Below are positions 1-8,244 of a DNA stretch of 13,164 bases, piece after piece. Position numbers and translations under genes: made by a program. The number at the start of each line of letters is the position of its first letter. Positions within the stretch are counted from its first letter, which is position 1. The DNA comes from Globomyces pollinis-pini (Eukaryota > Chytridiomycota > Chytridiomycetes > Rhizophydiales > Globomycetaceae), in assembly GCA_025399215.1 (NCBI GenBank), contig MU621152.1:1-13164 (forward strand). Direction: 5' to 3'. The notes beneath the pieces are model-generated. The model did not search any database. It was not told where the DNA came from and saw nothing but the letters and a program-made list of their open reading frames with translations.

Positions 1-79
1 TTTGGAGGAGTTTGATATATACTGGATTCAATGGAACTGGATAAGGTTGTATAAAATGACAGATGTTGATGTAATCGTT

Positions 80-139
80 ATGTTAATGTGATAGCCTATT
101 GTATATCGTCTATCAATGTATAGGTTGTCACATTAACAT
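80..139. repeat. Imperfect inverted repeat (hairpin)
   Basis: Arms at 80-100 and 119-139 (21 nt each) pair at about 18 of 21 positions around an 18-nt loop. The left arm begins ATGTTAATGTGA and the right arm ends TCACATTAACAT. It could be a short palindromic element, a remnant of terminal inverted repeats, or a 3'-UTR stem, because an open frame running in from the left edge stops at 89-91. No target-site duplication is evident. The rest of 1-262 shows no supportable gene. Confidence 0.6.
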
Positions 140-259
140 GACCACTTTTCAAATCAAAACATTCCAATCATATCCTGCATCATATATAATTAACCTAGGA
201 AGCATATATTTCATTCACCCCTGTCGATTCATGTAAATTTCATGATTCAGTCATATTAG

Positions 260-457
260 TTACAAGGATTCAACCAGGACGGTCGATTCTATCGTGTATT
301 TGATTATTGAATAGACTATTTCATTCTTGTAGAGCAGCTTTGTTAGCTTCCCTCGAATTTGTTCCTCAACTTCGTGTTCATCTACATCCAGAAATATTCG
401 AGCATCTTCGTATTGAATAAGCGTTAGTAGCCTTTTTGAAATATTCCCGGTTTCAAA
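260..457 (-). CDS. Candidate terminal exon, unrecognised
   Basis: On the minus strand 65 codons are open from 457 down to a TAA at 260-262. The stretch lacks an ATG but is preceded by a possible acceptor (GGAGTAG at 458-464). The translation looks protein-like and charged, with pieces such as LLTLIQYEDARIFLDVDEHE and EEQIRGKLTKLLYKNE. I could not connect it to an upstream exon: no usable GT donor lies in the reading frame just upstream, which starts at an ATG near 530 within the 70-bp repeat. It may be the last exon of a small gene, a relic disrupted when the neighbouring kinase segment arrived, or chance. No family recognised. Confidence 0.25.
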   Translation of the reverse strand, partial: FETGNISKRLLTLIQYEDARIFLDVDEHEVEEQIRGKLTKLLYKNEIVYSIIKYTIESTVLVESL

Positions 458-494
458 CTACTCCAATCATTTCATGTCATGTCATTGTTTGGGT

Positions 495-564
495 GTTCAG
501 CGCGTGAAAAAGTTTCATTGAATTCATATCGTGTGCCATATTTCTACAACAAAGCTCACTTTTA
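495..564. repeat. 70-bp direct repeat, left copy (flanks kinase gene)
   Basis: This segment, beginning GTTCAGCGCGTGAAAAAGTT, recurs at 1449-1518 in the same orientation with 69 of 70 bases identical; the one mismatch is A versus T in CTACAACAAAG/CTACATCAAAG. Similarity ends abruptly at both edges. The two copies bracket the intronless P-loop kinase gene and lie 954 bp apart. Confidence 0.9.
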
Positions 565-700
565 CAAACAAAAATAAAATAATGAATCAGTGATTCCATT
601 TATTTTGGCTAATGACAACCTTGATTATGTTCAACCTGACTCGGATGACTCAGAGTCGTGATTGGAATGGGTCGGCCATAATCGGAAGGGTTTGAAGTTA

Positions 701-1297
701 ATGAAATCATTCCAGCTACCAAAGAATCCGAAAATTAGAATCATCGGGTGTCCAGGAACTGGAAAGACTACATTAGCTGCGAACATTAGCGATCGAGTAG
801 GTGTTCGTCACTTTGAATTAGATTCATTTGTTTGGTTGGAAGACTGGAAGATGGGAGATAATGAAGAAACACTTCAGATTGTGAGTCAAAAGATAGCTGA
901 TAATCACTCTTGGGTAATGTGTGGTGGATACTCCTTCACTGACAAGTTACTTTTGAAGGAATGTAATATCCTTATTTACTTGAATTATCCCTTTTATATA
1001 ACGTTTTGGAGATTGCTAAAACGTACACTATCTTATTGTTGGAATAAAACCTTATTGTGGGGAAAGCAGGGAACGTATGATACTTTCTACAGAACTTTCT
1101 GTACAAAAGAAAGCATATTGTGGGTCTTTTGCACTCTATATCAGCCTTCTAAAGCGAAATTTCAAAGTAAAATTGACTATTGGACCTCTGTCCATGAGCA
1201 AGATGGCGACCCAAATGTTGTTCAATTAACATTTACTCATCCAGACGAGATTGCACAATGGTTGAATTCGCTTTCCAAGTTTCAAAAACAAGAATAA
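701..1297 (+). CDS. P-loop kinase-like NTPase (adenylate-kinase / FlaR-like fold)
   Basis: Single-exon gene of 198 codons. A Walker A motif, GCPGTGKT, lies at residues 16-23. It is followed by ELDSFVW (about 39-45) and an SWVMCGGY segment (about 71-78). These three blocks are typical of small P-loop kinases annotated in bacteria as DNA topology modulation (FlaR) or adenylate-kinase-like proteins. An RTLSYCWNKTLLW segment (about 123-135) matches the lid-like region of that group. The substrate is unknown; nucleotide phosphorylation is inferred from the family. I chose the ATG at 701. The frame is open a little further upstream but has no ATG, only a TTG at 662. The stop overlaps an AATAAA signal. 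The gene has no introns, unlike most neighbours, and lies between 70-bp direct repeats. A bacterial origin is possible but not shown. Confidence 0.8.
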   Translation: MKSFQLPKNPKIRIIGCPGTGKTTLAANISDRVGVRHFELDSFVWLEDWKMGDNEETLQIVSQKIADNHSWVMCGGYSFTDKLLLKECNILIYLNYPFYITFWRLLKRTLSYCWNKTLLWGKQGTYDTFYRTFCTKESILWVFCTLYQPSKAKFQSKIDYWTSVHEQDGDPNVVQLTFTHPDEIAQWLNSLSKFQKQE

Positions 1298-1298
1298 A
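1293..1298 (+). terminator. Polyadenylation signal overlapping the stop codon
   Basis: AATAAA is formed by the last bases of the GAA codon, the TAA stop (1295-1297) and one following A. It is the only AATAAA close to this gene's end, which suggests a very short 3' UTR. Confidence 0.5.
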
Positions 1299-1448
1299 GG
1301 ACACCAATAGGAATGTCAATTATCACCTAAAGTCTTATCTTTTATAGTTTACAAGCTGAACATGCGCGTTTGCTCACTTGATAATTTATGTCTAAGTCTA
1401 TCTTGGAAGAACAGTTCTGTTTATCACTGACGAATCTCTAATTGGCAA

Positions 1449-1518
1449 GTTCAGCGCGTGAAAAAGTTTCATTGAATTCATATCGTGTGCCATATTTCTA
1501 CATCAAAGCTCACTTTTA
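1449..1518. repeat. 70-bp direct repeat, right copy
   Basis: Second copy of the 495-564 sequence in the same orientation, with one mismatch. No gene on the plus strand follows it, so it is unlikely to be simply a shared plus-strand promoter. Confidence 0.9.
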
Positions 1519-1700
1519 TAAAACGAATTAATAAAAACTGATTTGAACTAGTTTTATTCTATCGCCCATAACAAATCTGAATCTACTTAAATTGTGTCAA
1601 TAGAATCTGTGGATTAATTTAGAAAAGGCCGTAGACATTACTATTATAAGTATAATTAAAACGAACGATATTGCCCTCGTTAACTACTATTGTTATGAAA

Positions 1701-1706
1701 TTTATT
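1701..1706 (-). terminator. Polyadenylation signal of CBS/PB1 gene
   Basis: AATAAA on the minus strand, 7 nt beyond the TAG stop at 1714-1716. Confidence 0.6.
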
Positions 1707-1713
1707 GAAAAAA

Positions 1714-3882
1714 CTACTTCATCTTAGCAATCTTGGTAAGTAGATAGAAAGAAACGACAACAATCCCCGCACTAATCGCAACGTTCACAGACAGAGGTGC
1801 ATCTTTGAGGGCATCAAACAAGTTATGAGGTTCTGAATTGGGAATACGCCTGTCTTCAAAACGCGAATAAGGTGATTGTGACCTTCTATTAAGTGGGGAT
1901 GCACTTCGAATCGACCCTGGTGTTGAGATTGGATTCTGATGGATGTTTGGATGAGAACCTGGTGGGTCGCCTAGGTAGATCATTAACCGATTAGATCCCA
2001 TTGCAATAGCCATTTGAACTGCTTCTTGAACGTCCATATTATTCTCTAGTGCAACAATGTCTCCTTCATCATCCAAATAATTCAATCGAGCTCGAGTACC
2101 ATTATGAGTAATTATATCTAAATGTTCTGTATCAGAATGATGGGCACTGTAAGCCGTTCCATAACCAGTTTTCAAACACACGTTTTCATACAGTTTCAGT
2201 AGTGAACTTGACTGAGAAGAGAATCTATAGATTTTACCGCTTCGAGTTGTCATATCTTTGAGTTTAAATGAAAACGAATCTTCTGCAGGTTTAGAATAAA
2301 ATGATAATGCGGAATTTTGAACACTGGAATCTGGTGATGCCATTTCATTTCGTAACTGTTGAATACGATTATGAGTTTCATGACGGTTTTCATAGTATTT
2401 TTCTTGAGGACGATGCTCTCTGAAGGATGACGAACGATTGGTAAGAGAGTCGGAAATTTGAGACTGTTGATCAGATTCACCTTGAGTTGGAGCAAACGTT
2501 GAATTCCAGAAAGTATTCCACATTGGACCTTCTTCACCTTGTTCAGGGGCAGCACCGCTTTTTGAAATCTATTCAATATGGTTTAGTTATTCTAACTTAC
2601 CAAATAGTTCAACATTGTAATTGTTAATGTCATTACATCGATTAATCCCACAGGTTCCACTCCGTCAATCACTGGTAAATGAAGGAAATGGCCGGCTAAA
2701 CTTAGAATCATACTCTTTACCATGCAGTTTCTTCAGGGCATCCAAGATTGAAGTGTCTGATGAGACAAAATCAGGATGAGGTGTCTAAAGGATTTTAATA
2801 AAAGAACTCATACCATAACACGAATAACCGAGGTTGTACTTGGATCCAGCGAAGCTGCAATAACACGTAGCACAATATCTAAGATAAAACTTCAGATAAT
2901 TCGACAAACCTTTGGTGGTAAAAATTCCAGCGACTCTATCATCCCCATCAGGTGTGCCCATAACCAATACAGCAGTTCCATGATATGATTTCATTGCTTT
3001 AGCTGCATCGCGCACACTTGATTTCACACCAATGTTTGGGAAATCGCCCATTTCTTGATTAACCTTGTCAATAACAGTAGCCACGTCTGGACACTCATGT
3101 TCGTTTCGCAATGTATCAATTCTTTCAGAGTTGACTGTTCCACGACGTTCCAAAACCTCCATGGCACTGATAATACTTCTATCTTCATGAACTTTTCTTT
3201 CTAAATCATCCAAACGTTCAAAGACACATTTTGTAATATCAAGTAATCCTACGACACTAGTTCCCCCGCCATCTTCGTCATCACCTTCGCTGATAACTGG
3301 TAAGTGTCTGAATCGTCTAGAAACCATAATGTTCAAAGCTTCATTACGACCACCTTTATCAAATACAGCAATAGGATCTTGAGTCATAACATCTGCACTA
3401 TCGAGATTACTAAAGGTACTCTTACACTGAAACACTTCGAACATCCAAACCTTCTGCCACCACCCTAAAGGCAATGTCCTTGTCCGTAAGGATACCGACT
3501 AGGTCACCTTGGTCACTCACTGCCAAAACAGCATCAGTTCTCTTTGCGGCCATCCTAAACATCATTAGTGTCGAAGTAAACAAACAATTGGGCAGCTTGT
3601 ATAATTTTAGCAGATTCTAAAATAATAACCGCAGGATTTGGCTTCAAGGACGACACTGTGCCTTTGTTTGTTTTCGCACTATTAGAGTTATTCAATCCTA
3701 GGCATTAACACCAACAGCATGGTACCACTGGAACGTTTTCTGTTTGTTCTTCTTGTTAGTTCCAATTCCACCTTTTTTCTAATAGCATCATCTCTCTTTT
3801 TATTTTTGGAACGCATAGCTTCAGATTGATTACTTCTGATAGGCAGTCCGGAAGTACTTGAACGATCGTCAGCATTCAACAT
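1714..3882 (-). CDS. Four-CBS plus PB1 domain protein with C-terminal membrane anchor (Mug70 type)
   Basis: Eight exons: 3710-3882, 3586-3678, 3426-3554, 2910-3397, 2814-2878, 2721-2784, 2601-2695, 1714-2568. They total 1962 nt (653 aa), and all seven introns (25-32 nt) keep frame. The N-terminus is basic (RKKVELELTRRTNRKR). CBS motifs fall at about 70-125 (ILTDKDIAFR), 132-190 (VVGLLDIT), 253-303 (GIFTTKDIVLR) and 312-368 (HFLHLPV, GLIDVM). A PB1 domain spans about 469-568 with the acidic DDEGD motif at 535-539, and a hydrophobic anchor about 631-648 ends at KIAKMK. This order matches fungal proteins like S. pombe Mug70. CBS pairs usually bind adenine nucleotides and PB1 mediates dimerisation; the cellular role here is unknown. 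The tail anchor suggests a cytosol-facing organelle membrane protein. Intron 1 has an alternative donor at 3715 that would remove two residues. The ATG at 3882 is the first in frame after a TAA. Confidence 0.92.
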
Positions 3883-4256
3883 ATCGTCAAAGTTTTGGGA
3901 AGATATTTTGGAAGAGTGTTAAAAAGGGAAAAATGTAATTAAACACAACACAAGGAACGCATCACAAAATATCACATGGGGATTAATGGAATAGCATTAG
4001 TATTTCTTTGTGGGAATAAAATAAAGATCTGTAATGCAAATATTTTGGTTTCGGTTCTTACGTTTAAATACATTGTATTTTAACTCAGTGATGATACTCG
4101 GTGTTTTAATGGCTTTTTCAGAAGAGAAAATACCAGCCTTTTCATTCTTACAGTTAATGAACACGCTAATTTTCAGTTATTTGATTTGTCACCAGTTTAT
4201 CCGAAAGTGAAACTCAAACATATGCTAATGGTTATTTATTGAAGTGAACTTATGTC
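3883..4256. other. Intergenic region upstream of CBS/PB1 gene
   Basis: 374 bp between two minus-strand genes. It should hold the CBS/PB1 promoter and the 3' end of the NTF2-like gene. It is AT-rich with no supportable ORF or clear motif apart from the AATAAA at 4235-4240. Confidence 0.6.
4235..4240 (-). terminator. Polyadenylation signal of NTF2-like gene
   Basis: AATAAA on the minus strand, 16 nt past the TAA stop at 4257-4259. Confidence 0.55.
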
Positions 4257-5320
4257 TTATTCAGAGACAGGGTCATTTTTACGTCTAGTAGTCAAATAGG
4301 AAGTAGTTTTTCCAGCACCTGTCACTGCACCACGAACAATATCAGACACAGTATGACGAGAGAGCCATGCGTAGGATTGACCACGAGGACAAGTGGGAGA
4401 ATAACAAATAGTACCAGGAACACATGAAGGGGAGTAACAGTCTATCTTATCATCTTGCCCAACTTCAATAAGAGCTGCTGCACCCCACTTTGCATAACCA
4501 GCCAATCCCCCGATTAGCCCAGCAACACCGGTTTTTGTCAGCACTTTACCACCAAGATTCAAACCTTTGTATGCAAGGTTACTTACACCGCTTCCGATCG
4601 AAGATGCGGTGTTTTTTGTAGCATCAACTGCTTTAGGGGCAAAGTCAAGGAATCCAGAGTAATCCAGAATGGATGTTCCGGCCATAGATATTTGTCCTAC
4701 TGCATTTCTGATAGTAGAGTCATACCAACTACCAAGAATAGGCATTTGAGAAATTAAGTCTTGAGCAACATGTATTTCGAGATGATCGACAATACGGTAG
4801 AGATTATTTTCAGCCAGCTCAAGTTGAAGTTTAAGGATGTAGTGCATATTGATGGACATGACACCACCTAATGCCTAAAAGAATCAATAACAAAAAGAAC
4901 AACCTAAAATAATTAATTTTTTAAAACGCGAAATACCTAAGATTAGTTACTTCAAAGAGTACCTTTGGACGAATCAATTGCAGTACATCTGCCATACAAG
5001 TCTGTTGTTCATTATCGTATGCTAGGGTTAGGGTTGAGTAGTGGCGTACTGACTGAATTGAAGTTGATGATTAACTCCATGTTGTTGGTTGCTAAAGTTG
5101 CGTAACTCCGGATGATTTCCTCTCGTCCTTGAAGAACCATATATGGGTTTTCTAATTTAAGCAACTTGGACTTTTACCGAAATGACAGTCCTCATCGTCT
5201 GCTTGGTTAGCATTAGTGTTTACATATTTCCATAATGGATTGGCTTTGTTGTTCCTGGTCCACTGATAGAATGGCACTGAAATGTTTGCGAACTTCGCTT
5301 GAAATCTTGCTAATGTCCAT
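4257..5320 (-). CDS. NTF2-like domain protein with Cys-rich C-terminal motif
   Basis: Five exons: 5224-5320, 5178-5198 (a 21-nt microexon), 5050-5151, 4963-5021, 4257-4874. They total 897 nt (298 aa). Introns are 25, 26, 28 and 88 nt. After splicing, the start reads MDISKISSEVRKHF and continues through IYDEDCHFENPYMV and GREEIIRSYATL, a typical NTF2/SnoaL-like pattern, then MADVLQLIRP. It resembles fungal uncharacterised proteins with a SigF-like NTF2 fold. Residues about 185-230 are Gly/Ala-rich and hydrophobic, possibly membrane-associating. Residues 239-256 hold a paired motif, CYSPSC..CYSPTCPRG, with four cysteines that could bind metal. The end is basic (TTRRKN). No ligand or enzyme function can be assigned. 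The ATG at 5320 is the first in frame after a TGA. If a nine-base exon at 4928-4936 is kept, the protein gains three residues. Confidence 0.82.
4875..4962 (-). other. 88-nt composite intron, possibly three contiguous introns
   Basis: It joins ..LIRPK to ALGGVM.. in frame. Two internal AG|GT junctions divide it into pieces of 26 nt (4937-4962), 33 nt (4904-4936) and 29 nt (4875-4903). Each piece starts GT and ends TTAG or TTTAG, and each is close to the gene's other intron sizes. A single 88-nt intron, or a 26-nt intron, a 9-nt microexon and a 53-nt intron, are the alternatives. Confidence 0.6.
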
Positions 5321-5606
5321 ATTGAATTGAAGTGTGAAAATTTCAATGACTCTCGATTCATGTCTTATATGGTCGCACAAAAGACTAATCACATTATTGA
5401 TCAACTCTCACAAAACCAATAAAAGTTATGTATATAGATAGCTTGAATTTTATTAGAAAGTCTTTGTTTGCACAGGAACAGGGTTTATTTAAAAGTTATG
5501 GTGAATTGCCATATTTATGATGTTATGAATAATTAAATCGCTTCTATAATAGTGTACCAGATACAGTGACATATGTAAGGTAAAAAGTTGTTTATCAACG
5601 CGTTTC
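5321..5606. promoter_or_regulatory. Divergent promoter region (NTF2-like / channel)
   Basis: 286 bp separate two genes that start back to back. It is AT-rich, contains CCAAT at 5416-5420 and a repeated 10-mer AAAAGTTATG at 5421-5430 and 5491-5500. Promoter function is inferred only from position. Open frames here on the minus strand are antisense to the channel's first exon. Confidence 0.45.
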
Positions 5607-7397
5607 ATGACCTCATCATCAGGAACCATAAAAAACGATTCAGAATTGGAAGTTGAACTTGGATTTAAATTCTTCAATTTGGTAAAGCTTTGTGCAAATA
5701 CTCTTATTAACAGCCTGGAATTACAAAACAGTCTTTACAAAGATTAAATGAATTAGAATATGAAAAAGCAGATCCCAATATCCAACAAAGTTTTGAGAAG
5801 CTGTCAAACTACCTATCAAAAAGAAACAGATTTAAACATGATATTGTTACATCAACAACAGACAACACAGATTCCTATCAAAAAGTTCAACAATTGATCT
5901 TCACGAATGCCCATGAATATGTAATCGCCAATCGTGGACATTTATATACTAGATTATTACAAAACAAGAAATGAAATCCAAGCAGAGTGAATACAACAAT
6001 TTGAATACAGTCAAACCACACTGGTTGGATTCAATATTAAACTCTGACACATTTCAAATTTCATTATTAATCACTATCGTATTTCACTGTATTCTGATTG
6101 CCCTACAAACCGATGATACTCACGTATTCTCCAGTTATGTAATTTCATATTGGTTTAATATGGGTTTTAGAGTGCAATTGAATTGTTGACTTACTTTTGT
6201 TTCCTGATTTATATTTCTGAAATCATTCTTCGTATTTATTCGGGAACGGCTCCTTTTTGGAAATCTAAATTTATTCTGATATCGATTGGTTTATCTGTCA
6301 TTGAAATTGTTTCGAGATGGCTACCATTTAGTAATAGAATATGTTTAATATTTTAGCACATCCTCTACGTTTTATAGGGGTATTACGTATCTTTAGAGTA
6401 TTACAGCCGTTCAAATCACGAAGATATAACAGTCTACTTGCTGGTGTTCGCTCAATTGTTTCAACCATCAACGAATCAGTTGAAGGTAAGCTTTATCCTA
6501 CTAACATATGCTAGATGTTGTAAACATTACCATCTTAGTGTTTGCATTTACTTATGTAAATGATTTAAGATCTAACTCTGACTAGTTTTGGGCCAATTTG
6601 GGAGTTGTTTTATACAAGAATGAAAATCCTCTCGATTTTGGAAATGTTGGAGCTGGTATTGATATTTGCATTAACTTGTCCAGCATACTTTACACTCTTT
6701 ACCGCCATAACACAAATTGGATGGATAGAAACCTTTGTTCAACTTCGATCCAAAGGCTTTTTTATAAGTGCAACTATCTATTTTTCAACCTATTTCATCA
6801 CTGTCGTATTTGTTATTTCGAAAATTATAGTTGCTGTCATTGTTTCCAATCTAGTAACTCATCAAGAGTTAAAATCGTAGGAAGAGTTTCACAAGTTAGC
6901 TGCAGAGTCTAAACGTAAACGAAGTAGAAAACTGAAATCGAAAAAGGAGGCATTACAAGGTAATTTTAAACATTATTCGCGAACAGTTAGGACGTATTAT
7001 AAGAAATTTGATATCGATGCCTGGAAAGGACTCTAAAGCATGGAACTCACAAGTACCATTCGAAGTGCCTGTAAGAAAAAGAAATAACAAAGTAGGACTT
7101 TGATTACATATCCAAAGTAAAGGTAGAACACTATGCTACTGTATTGGCAATTATGGAGAAAAATATGGAAGAGTATGTGCAAATTGTAGAAAGCCTAAAG
7201 GAAATTCAAGTGGAGGTCAAAGAATTAAATAATGCAATAGAAGAAAAACGGGTCACTGAAATTCAACAATTAGGTAGATTCGTCTGTGTTTATTTTATAT
7301 AGCAACTGATGGTGTGGCCCCTAGACCACTGACAGAAGGAGACGCCTTGAGTAGGCTACTTTCGAAGAAGAGCAATGCAATGTTAAAACATAATTGA
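5607..7397 (+). CDS. CatSper-type six-TM voltage-gated cation channel subunit
   Basis: Twelve exons: 5607-5681, 5714-5920, 5953-6138, 6171-6330, 6357-6485, 6515-6555, 6586-6655, 6684-6853, 6881-6959, 6991-7070, 7096-7273, 7303-7397. They total 1470 nt (489 aa). All eleven introns (25-32 nt) preserve frame. There is one six-helix domain: S1 about 128-146, S2 157-178, S3 187-204, S4 211-230 with spaced charges (PLRFIGVLRIFRVLQPFK), S5 253-276, a pore loop, and S6 about 315-346 ending in IVAVIVSNL. The filter reads T-Q-I-G-W (299-303), where CatSper subunits typically have TxDxW. Residues about 405-458 form a coiled-coil-like tail. CatSper subunits assemble as tetramers in the flagellar membrane and conduct calcium; that role here is inferred. 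Length fits CatSper3/4-type subunits, but I cannot assign the paralogue. Confidence 0.85.
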
Positions 7398-7746
7398 TTT
7401 CTCTAGGTATATATTTACAAATTGTTTATCAAAATATCAAAATAAATAAAAAAACAGTAAAATAGTAGTCATTACCTTTGTATATACTTTCTTTAATCAA
7501 TTCCACTCGATCATTGGACAGTGTTCTTCGATACATAAGTATTATTGTGGTTAAAACGCGATGTCCGAAACATACAGTATAAGAATGCGCGTCACTCCAG
7601 GAATAGGATTCATTTGCCTTCTTTCAATAATTGGCTTGATTATATGTTGTTTTGCATGTATTACACGTCCTAGAAATGGATTGGTGAAGACAGAGTTGGG
7701 GGACGTTTCTTTAATTGCTACCAGAGAAATTGGGGAAACATCGAAT
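7242..7746. repeat. 505-bp direct duplication, copy A
   Basis: It covers the end of channel exon 11, its last intron, exon 12, the intergenic region and the first 62 codons of the next gene. The same sequence recurs at 9381-9885 at about 96% identity (roughly 18 substitutions and a few small indels in poly-A/T). Start and end offsets are both 2139 bp. Similarity stops sharply at both ends. Confidence 0.95.
7441..7446 (+). terminator. Polyadenylation signal of channel gene
   Basis: AATAAATAAA begins 44 nt after the TGA stop, in AT-rich sequence. Confidence 0.45.
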
Positions 7747-7800
7747 CCCCTTTTACTGGTGATAAGATGTCTAAGACAGTGGGAAAGGATTTATATCTGA
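7561..7800 (+). pseudogene. Truncated 5' copy of the single-TM protein gene
   Basis: The first 62 residues (MSETYSIRMRVTPG... to GETSN) are identical to the intact gene at 9700. The three nucleotide differences in this part are all synonymous. At 7747 the sequence changes to unrelated DNA, adding 17 unrelated residues before a TGA. It keeps the N-terminal TM segment but lacks the rest of the cytoplasmic region. It may still be transcribed from its copied upstream region; whether it makes a product is unknown. Confidence 0.8.
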
Positions 7801-8229
7801 AGTGGATGGGATATAATAAACACAAAAAGATATTGAATTGAAAGACATCATCAAATGAACAAAAAGACTGGATGATTTCAAATGGTTCATTATCCCCTAA
7901 AGACATCCAAGCTTTGGCTCCTGGTACAAATCTTGATAAATTCCTACAGGCTTTTGACAAAGAATTGACCAAAGCTGTGTTTCTACATAAATTCAAAAAT
8001 ACCATGCAAGTATTCGGTTGACAATGTTTTGAAAGATTATTACATCACACAAGAGTTAGATCTTGATGAGAAGTTTTTTTTATTGGTCAGTCCACCATCG
8101 CTGTTTGAAGGGTTAGGGGTTCGCTTAGCTTGACAGCTTGGCAAGTTGCCCGGCTTGACGGCATGCTTCAACAAATATCATAAAGCTTCATGGTTTAAAT
8201 TTAGAAGCGTTGGTCCTATTAAAGTGTAA
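7747..8229 (+). pseudogene. Decayed fragment of an unrecognised gene
   Basis: Coding-like sequence starts abruptly at the duplication edge, with no start codon. It reads on with an in-frame TGA near 7840, a stretch including LSPKDIQALAPGTNLDKFLQ, a one-base frame change near 8010, a block including DLDEKFFLLVSPPSLFEG, another TGA near 8130, and ends with a TAA at 8227-8229. I did not find short introns that remove all these breaks. I recognise no family. It appears to be a 5'-truncated, non-functional remnant brought in with, or broken by, the insertion. Confidence 0.5.
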
Positions 8230-8244
8230 GTTCAAATTAGCAAT

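Larger units (their letters stand above)
1298..1713. other. Intergenic stretch between kinase and CBS/PB1 genes
   Basis: No coding frame can be supported. It holds the right copy of the 70-bp repeat (1449-1518) and the poly(A) signal of the CBS/PB1 gene at its right end. On the minus strand the repeat contains an ATG that opens 31 codons, but this does not splice to anything recognisable. Confidence 0.6.

Noticed and set aside
2..91. Plus-strand open frame entering from the left edge, ending at a TGA
   Set aside because: Only 29 codons, no recognisable motif. It might be the last exon of a gene outside the window but cannot be supported.
3426..3474. Apparent frameshift in the second CBS region
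   Set aside because: A 28-nt intron (3398-3425) restores LDVRSVSVADVMTQDP exactly as expected for the family.
5022..5049. Telomere-like TTAGGG TTAGGG sequence
   Set aside because: On the minus strand it forms the branch and acceptor end of a 28-nt intron in the NTF2-like gene, and only two units are present. Not evidence of an interstitial telomere.
5489..5677. 62-codon minus-strand open frame
   Set aside because: It begins with TTG and is antisense to exon 1 of the channel gene, which has the better supported coding frame.
6878..6880. In-frame TAG in the channel gene, suggesting a pseudogene or TAG read as an amino acid
   Set aside because: A 27-nt GT..AG intron at 6854-6880 removes it and joins ..VSNL to EEFHKL in frame. 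Other genes show no TAG used as sense.
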